From Chloroflexia bacterium (GTDB lineage: Bacteria; Chloroflexota; Chloroflexia; QHBQ01; JADMIH01), in NCBI GenBank assembly GCA_025927935.1, contig JAICKM010000046.1:1-17752 (forward strand): DNA of 17,752 bases, in the 5' to 3' direction. The first letter of the stretch is position 1. Each line of letters begins with the position of its first letter. Shown in pieces: positions 15,338 to 17,752 of the stretch. The notes beneath the pieces are model-generated. The model was not told the origin of the DNA. It did not search any database and saw nothing but the letters and a program-made list of their open reading frames with translations. Both the position numbers and the translations under genes were made by a program.

Positions 15338-15855
15338 GATGCTGACCTGGATACTGGGCTCCTGGCTGAGTTGCGCTTCTATGTCCGACGCTGTTCTACA
15401 GCCCGCTCCTGAATGTTTCTTGGAGCTTACGCCGCTGGCGGTGATCGCCCCGTGTGAGACTTGCTATTTGGCGCTGTAGCTGTTGAGCAAGGCGACCAAT
15501 TATCCGCACCTGCCTTAACCGTTCGAAATCTAACCTCCCTTCGCTCCTCGCCGAGTACTCGCACCGGTTGCTGCACGGTCCACAATCTATAGCAATAGAA
15601 GTGCAGAGCAGGGATGTAGGCCTTCTACGACCCCGGTGCCGGCTCTATTGTCCGCCCGGCCGGAAGGGCCTGGCTCTGGAATGAACCCGGGAAGCTTAGG
15701 CCCTCGGCACTTCACAGGGGCGATTTGTTACCGGTCATGTGGCTATGGCTAATCGGACTCCTGCACCGTACTGCAAATACCGCTTGCATCCTGATCCTGC
15801 TCAATGGGGGCAATACGGAGCAGCATATGCACATTGATGCAATCTTGTGATTAAT

Positions 15856-15876
15856 CCATTACGAACCGCGTAATGG
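15856..15876. repeat. Operator-like inverted repeat
   Basis: CCATTACG (15856-15863), a 5-bp spacer, and CGTAATGG (15869-15876): perfect 8-bp arms, with no T-run and no adjacent gene start. It could be a binding site for an unknown dimeric protein. It lies about 80 bp from the longest parS palindrome. Confidence 0.45.
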
Positions 15877-15954
15877 GAAATGTATCGTTACTCAGACAAT
15901 GCGGGACTGGAATAGAACATAAGTTCCAAAAAGAGAGCGCGAAGAGGCTAAAAC

Positions 15955-15982
15955 GACTGATGTTGTGGCCACAACATCAGTC
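15955..15982. promoter_or_regulatory. parS: parS-like palindrome 5, extended to 28 bp
   Basis: The perfect 16-bp core at 15961-15976 is flanked by GACTGA and TCAGTC, so the full 28 bp form one perfect palindrome. The other four copies lack these outer arms. Confidence 0.75.
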
Positions 15983-16665
15983 TCTCGGGGTGGCTCCGCG
16001 TACTGCTACGATAGGCGCTGACCGCCTGTAGCTCACTCTATGGCTGCCGTGTTCTTATAGTTAGGTAGCTACCGCTGCACGGGAGGAAGGGCGTATCGAG
16101 TCCGCTCAGTGAAACCCCGTACTGAATTAGGATAGCCGTAGTTGACCGTCTCCACCCACCCAGTCGAAGATTGGACGGCGTGTCAGATTCCGTTCGCACC
16201 GTAACCGGGATGCTGGCTGAATGAGCGATCACCAGTCCAGGGCCGTTCTTTCAAATAGTAGGGCAGGGGAGCGTGATCGGCACAGATCATAGCCGCCAAG
16301 GTGCATGCCATAACCTGCTTGCCAGCAAAACCACGGAGAGTGGGCTGCAAGCACATGGTGAAGCTTTGATGTCTCGCTATGCGCTTCTAGGGCCCATGTA
16401 CGCAGTTGTGGGCTACCCGGAATGGGCTGGGATCAGTGGATTAATCCTATGGATGGCAGAGTACTCGGGAAGGTGCAGATTGACATAACAATAACAGACA
16501 CTGATCTAATCAGCTCCTATCGCATCACGAAAGACATGTGGAAGAAGGGCGAGGAGTATCGGCGCCAAACGAGACGGCAGGTAAGGCGGCCAAGGGTGGT
16601 TGCGGAATAGGGCGCGGATGTCGGCGTGGCAGTGGACAGGGTTGGCACCGCATGGCCGCCTTATC

Positions 16666-16739
16666 ACCGGTATAATCGCCGGTAGAGCAATACGCCGTCC
16701 TCTCAGAAGGTGGACGCGCCGCACATGACAGACGGCGCG
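16666..16739. repeat. Two hairpins, the first around a TATAAT sequence
   Basis: ACCGG (16666-16670) and CCGGT (16679-16683) bracket TATAAT at 16671-16676. CGCGCCG (16715-16721) pairs with CGGCGCG (16733-16739) across 11 nt. TATAAT has no good -35 at normal spacing (TTGGCA at 16642 is 23 bp away). Confidence 0.4.
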
Positions 16740-16859
16740 CCGGAGCCGGGCTGCATCCTCAGCCCGGCCTCCGGTCGGGGAGCACACATCCTGGCTTGGT
16801 TGGTGGACGGCCGGGTACGTCGCTGCATCATCGCGCAATCCTGTCCCGGAGCGCCTTGA
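16725..16859 (+). CDS. Possible 44-residue protein, unrecognised
   Basis: An ATG at 16725 opens a 44-codon frame (MTDGAPEPGCILSPASGRG to QSCPGAP) ending in TGA at 16857-16859. AAGGTGG lies 11 nt upstream, a poor ribosome site. The predicted peptide is not a membrane protein and shows no known domain; it has three cysteines. The same DNA forms two strong hairpins, so the frame may be a by-product of structured DNA or RNA. It precedes the broken XRE regulator on the same strand. Confidence 0.2.
   Translation: MTDGAPEPGCILSPASGRGAHILAWLVDGRVRRCIIAQSCPGAP
16740..16774. repeat. Long GC hairpin (14-bp stem, one bulge)
   Basis: CCGGAG plus CCGGGCTG (16740-16753) pair with CAGCCCGG (16760-16767) and, after one bulged C, CTCCGG (16769-16774). 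The loop is CATCCT. This is among the most stable predicted folds in the window. Confidence 0.65.
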
Positions 16860-16958
16860 CGCTCCGGCCACCCGCAGACGGGATCACGGGGCGCAACTGC
16901 CCGATGCTGTGACGGCGCCATAGACGATCTTGGCGATCAGGCCGCGGGTGGCCGGAGC
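16846..16958. repeat. Competing hairpins: local 8-bp stem and 15-bp long-range inverted repeat
   Basis: CCGGAGCG (16846-16853) pairs with CGCTCCGG (16860-16867) around a 6-nt loop. The right arm also belongs to GCTCCGGCCACCCGC (16861-16875), which is perfectly inverted at 16944-16958. The two folds exclude each other. The structure lies 60-180 bp upstream of the XRE gene start. Confidence 0.55.
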
Positions 16959-17021
16959 ACCGGGGCGGAAGTAGGCGCCGGGTGGCTGTGTGCCCGGCCA
17001 GGTGGAAGAGAGGATCACGCC

Positions 17022-17260
17022 ATGTTGGGAGCACGCTTAAGGGAGCTACGTCGGGAACGCCACTTAACACAAATGGCGTTGGCCGCCAAAGCCGGTATTG
17101 CTCAGTCTTATCTTAGCGATCTTGAACGGGGATAGAGGAAAACCCCAGCCGCGAGGTTATTCGAGCAATCGCTAAAGCTCTCCAAGTGTCAGCTAAGGAA
17201 CTCGCAGGTGCGGCGAGGCCAGACGAAACCACGGTACGTGAACCTTTGCCACTCGAAAGT
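17022..17260 (+). pseudogene. XRE-family HTH regulator, frameshifted and truncated by an IS
   Basis: From the ATG at 17022 (ribosome site AGAGAGGA about 7 nt upstream) the frame reads RLRELRRERHLTQMALAAKA, then GIAQSYLSDLERG and stops at 17133-17135. One base over, the family pattern continues as IEENPSREVIRAIAKAL, then QVSAKELAGAARP. Adding one G to the GGGG at 17128-17131 would join the frames into a normal Cro/CI-type HTH of about 60 residues. The following C-terminal part runs into the ISL3 element. It may once have been a phage-like or toxin-antitoxin repressor; the partner is not visible. Confidence 0.75.
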
Positions 17261-17752
17261 GGGTCTGGCACACTTTTGGTGCAGTTAAAATCTCGCGTAT
17301 TTGGTAGACTGGGCTATGGACACTGCATCTCCCTCGGTCGCGGCGTGCCTTGTCCCACCGCTACCGCACCTACGCCTGCAGCAGGTAACCCTGCTGGCCA
17401 ATCACCTGATCATCCGCCTGGCCTCTACCGCTCCCAGCGCTCGCTGCCCCCGCTGTGCCACCTCGAACACGAGCGTGCATAGTCACTATACCCGCTCCCT
17501 GGCCGATCTACCCTGCGGCTCCGTCACCGTTCAGCTCCGGCTGGCCGTGCGCAAGTTCCGCTGTTCCTGCCCCACCTGCCCGCAACGCATCTTCAGCGAA
17601 CGCCTGTCCGCGCTTGCCGCTCCCTATGCCCGCCAGACCGCGCGCCGCCTGGCGGTCCAGCGCGCCCTCGGCCTCGCCCTCGGTGGGCGCGCCGCCACCC
17701 GCCTCGCCCGCACCTTACGCCTGCCCGCCAGTCGCACCACCTTCCTGCGCCT
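17261..17752 (+). mobile_element. ISL3-family insertion sequence, left part only
   Basis: The XRE coding frame loses sense near 17260, and an ISL3-type transposase starts at 17316. The left end is probably around GGGTCTGGCACACTTTTGG (17261-17279), but the right inverted repeat is outside the window, so the boundary is approximate. Confidence 0.55.
17316..17752 (+). CDS. ISL3-family transposase, N-terminal 145 residues
   Basis: The frame is open to the window edge. It shows the ISL3 N-terminal zinc-binding region: CPRC at 44-47, then VHSHYTRSLADLPCGSVTVQ and the cluster CSCPTC at 83-88 followed by RIFSERL. This zinc region precedes the helix-turn-helix (about 105-145: YARQTARRLAVQRALGLALG) in the family. 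Full-length ISL3 transposases have about 400-550 residues, so the DDE catalytic domain lies beyond the window. Start ATG by position of the family motif; no strong ribosome site is visible. It was inserted into the 3' part of the XRE gene. Confidence 0.85.
   Translation, partial: MDTASPSVAACLVPPLPHLRLQQVTLLANHLIIRLASTAPSARCPRCATSNTSVHSHYTRSLADLPCGSVTVQLRLAVRKFRCSCPTCPQRIFSERLSALAAPYARQTARRLAVQRALGLALGGRAATRLARTLRLPASRTTFLR

Larger units (their letters stand above)
14791..16724. other. Gene-poor centromere-like region upstream of parA
   Basis: Almost 2 kb of visibly lower-GC DNA with no convincing gene. It contains the parA promoter (14845-14874), four parS-like palindromes (14999-15976), an 8-bp-arm inverted repeat at 15856-15876 and, near its end, the first of the hairpins at 16666-16739. 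A 62-codon plus-strand frame at 16422-16610 has a mixed charged composition but no ribosome site and no recognised domain. I see no tRNA. Confidence 0.6.

Noticed and set aside
15500..15508. DnaA box TTATCCGCA
   Set aside because: A single copy with one mismatch to TTATCCACA, far from the iterons and without a cluster.
15637..15713. tRNA-like element (GTGCCG and CGGCAC arms)
   Set aside because: No T-loop GTTC sequence or anticodon arm at the right distance; probably chance complementarity.
16480..16508. Promoter starting TTGACA at 16480
   Set aside because: No acceptable -10 at 16-18 bp spacing, and no gene or RNA structure directly downstream.
16422..16610. 62-codon plus-strand gene in the gene-poor region
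   Set aside because: Charged, plausible-looking tail but no ribosome site, no recognised domain and overlapping alternative frames; not enough to call.
16671..16676. TATAAT as a promoter for the 44-codon frame
   Set aside because: The only -35-like sequence (TTGGCA at 16642) is 23 bp away, too far; the hexamer is the loop of a small inverted repeat.

Overview
The window is GC-rich and reads like a member of the Chloroflexota. The clues are the large XRE/LuxR double-HTH ATPase regulator, the AlbA_2/RecG-like protein, the GH29 fucosidase, and a rep protein built like helix-turn-helix replication proteins I associate with that phylum. The assignment rests on gene style, not on a search. The outstanding feature is a compact rep-parB-parA replicon at about 10.6-16.0 kb. 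The window is therefore probably part of a large plasmid, or a chromosome segment carrying an integrated one.

Left part (1-8.3 kb). A complete-looking insertion sequence (DDE transposase, terminal inverted repeats at 3-16 and 1482-1495) has cut off all but the last ~60 codons of a LacI-family regulator, and that remnant is also frameshifted. It converges on a GH29 alpha-L-fucosidase that it may once have controlled. A decayed glycosyltransferase tail lies in the next gap. Then come an FAD-dependent monooxygenase and a large XRE-NTPase-TPR-LuxR regulator, split by one in-frame TGA exactly where the family normally has Trp. Short direct repeats precede both genes.

Middle (8.3-10.6 kb). A gap with a duplicated 25-mer and strong hairpins lies just beyond the end of an AlbA_2/RecG-like ATP-binding regulator.

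Replicon (10.6-16.0 kb). On the minus strand the order is parA, parB, rep. ParA carries an N-terminal MerR/excisionase-type HTH. Rep has two tandem homologous winged-helix modules and a separate conserved C-terminal module. Between them lie ten 24-bp DNA repeats in two arrays. The two arrays are read in different frames, so the repeat is conserved as DNA (iterons) rather than as peptide. An AT-richer patch flanks them. Upstream of rep, on the opposite strand, a TTGACA-N17-TATGAT promoter drives a ~90-nt region with two hairpins, the second terminator-like: a candidate antisense copy-number RNA. An 8-nt sequence in its target can pair next to the rep ribosome binding site, which recalls pseudoknot-controlled plasmids. 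Five copies of the palindrome TGTTGTGGCCACAACA (four perfect, one with a single mismatch) flank parAB, one between parB and rep and four in the ~1.9-kb gene-poor region upstream of parA. They are the expected ParB centromere sites.

Right end (16.6-17.75 kb). A hairpin-rich segment with a possible 44-codon ORF precedes an XRE-type regulator. That gene is broken by a one-base loss in a G run and is cut off by an ISL3-family insertion sequence, whose transposase runs out of the window.
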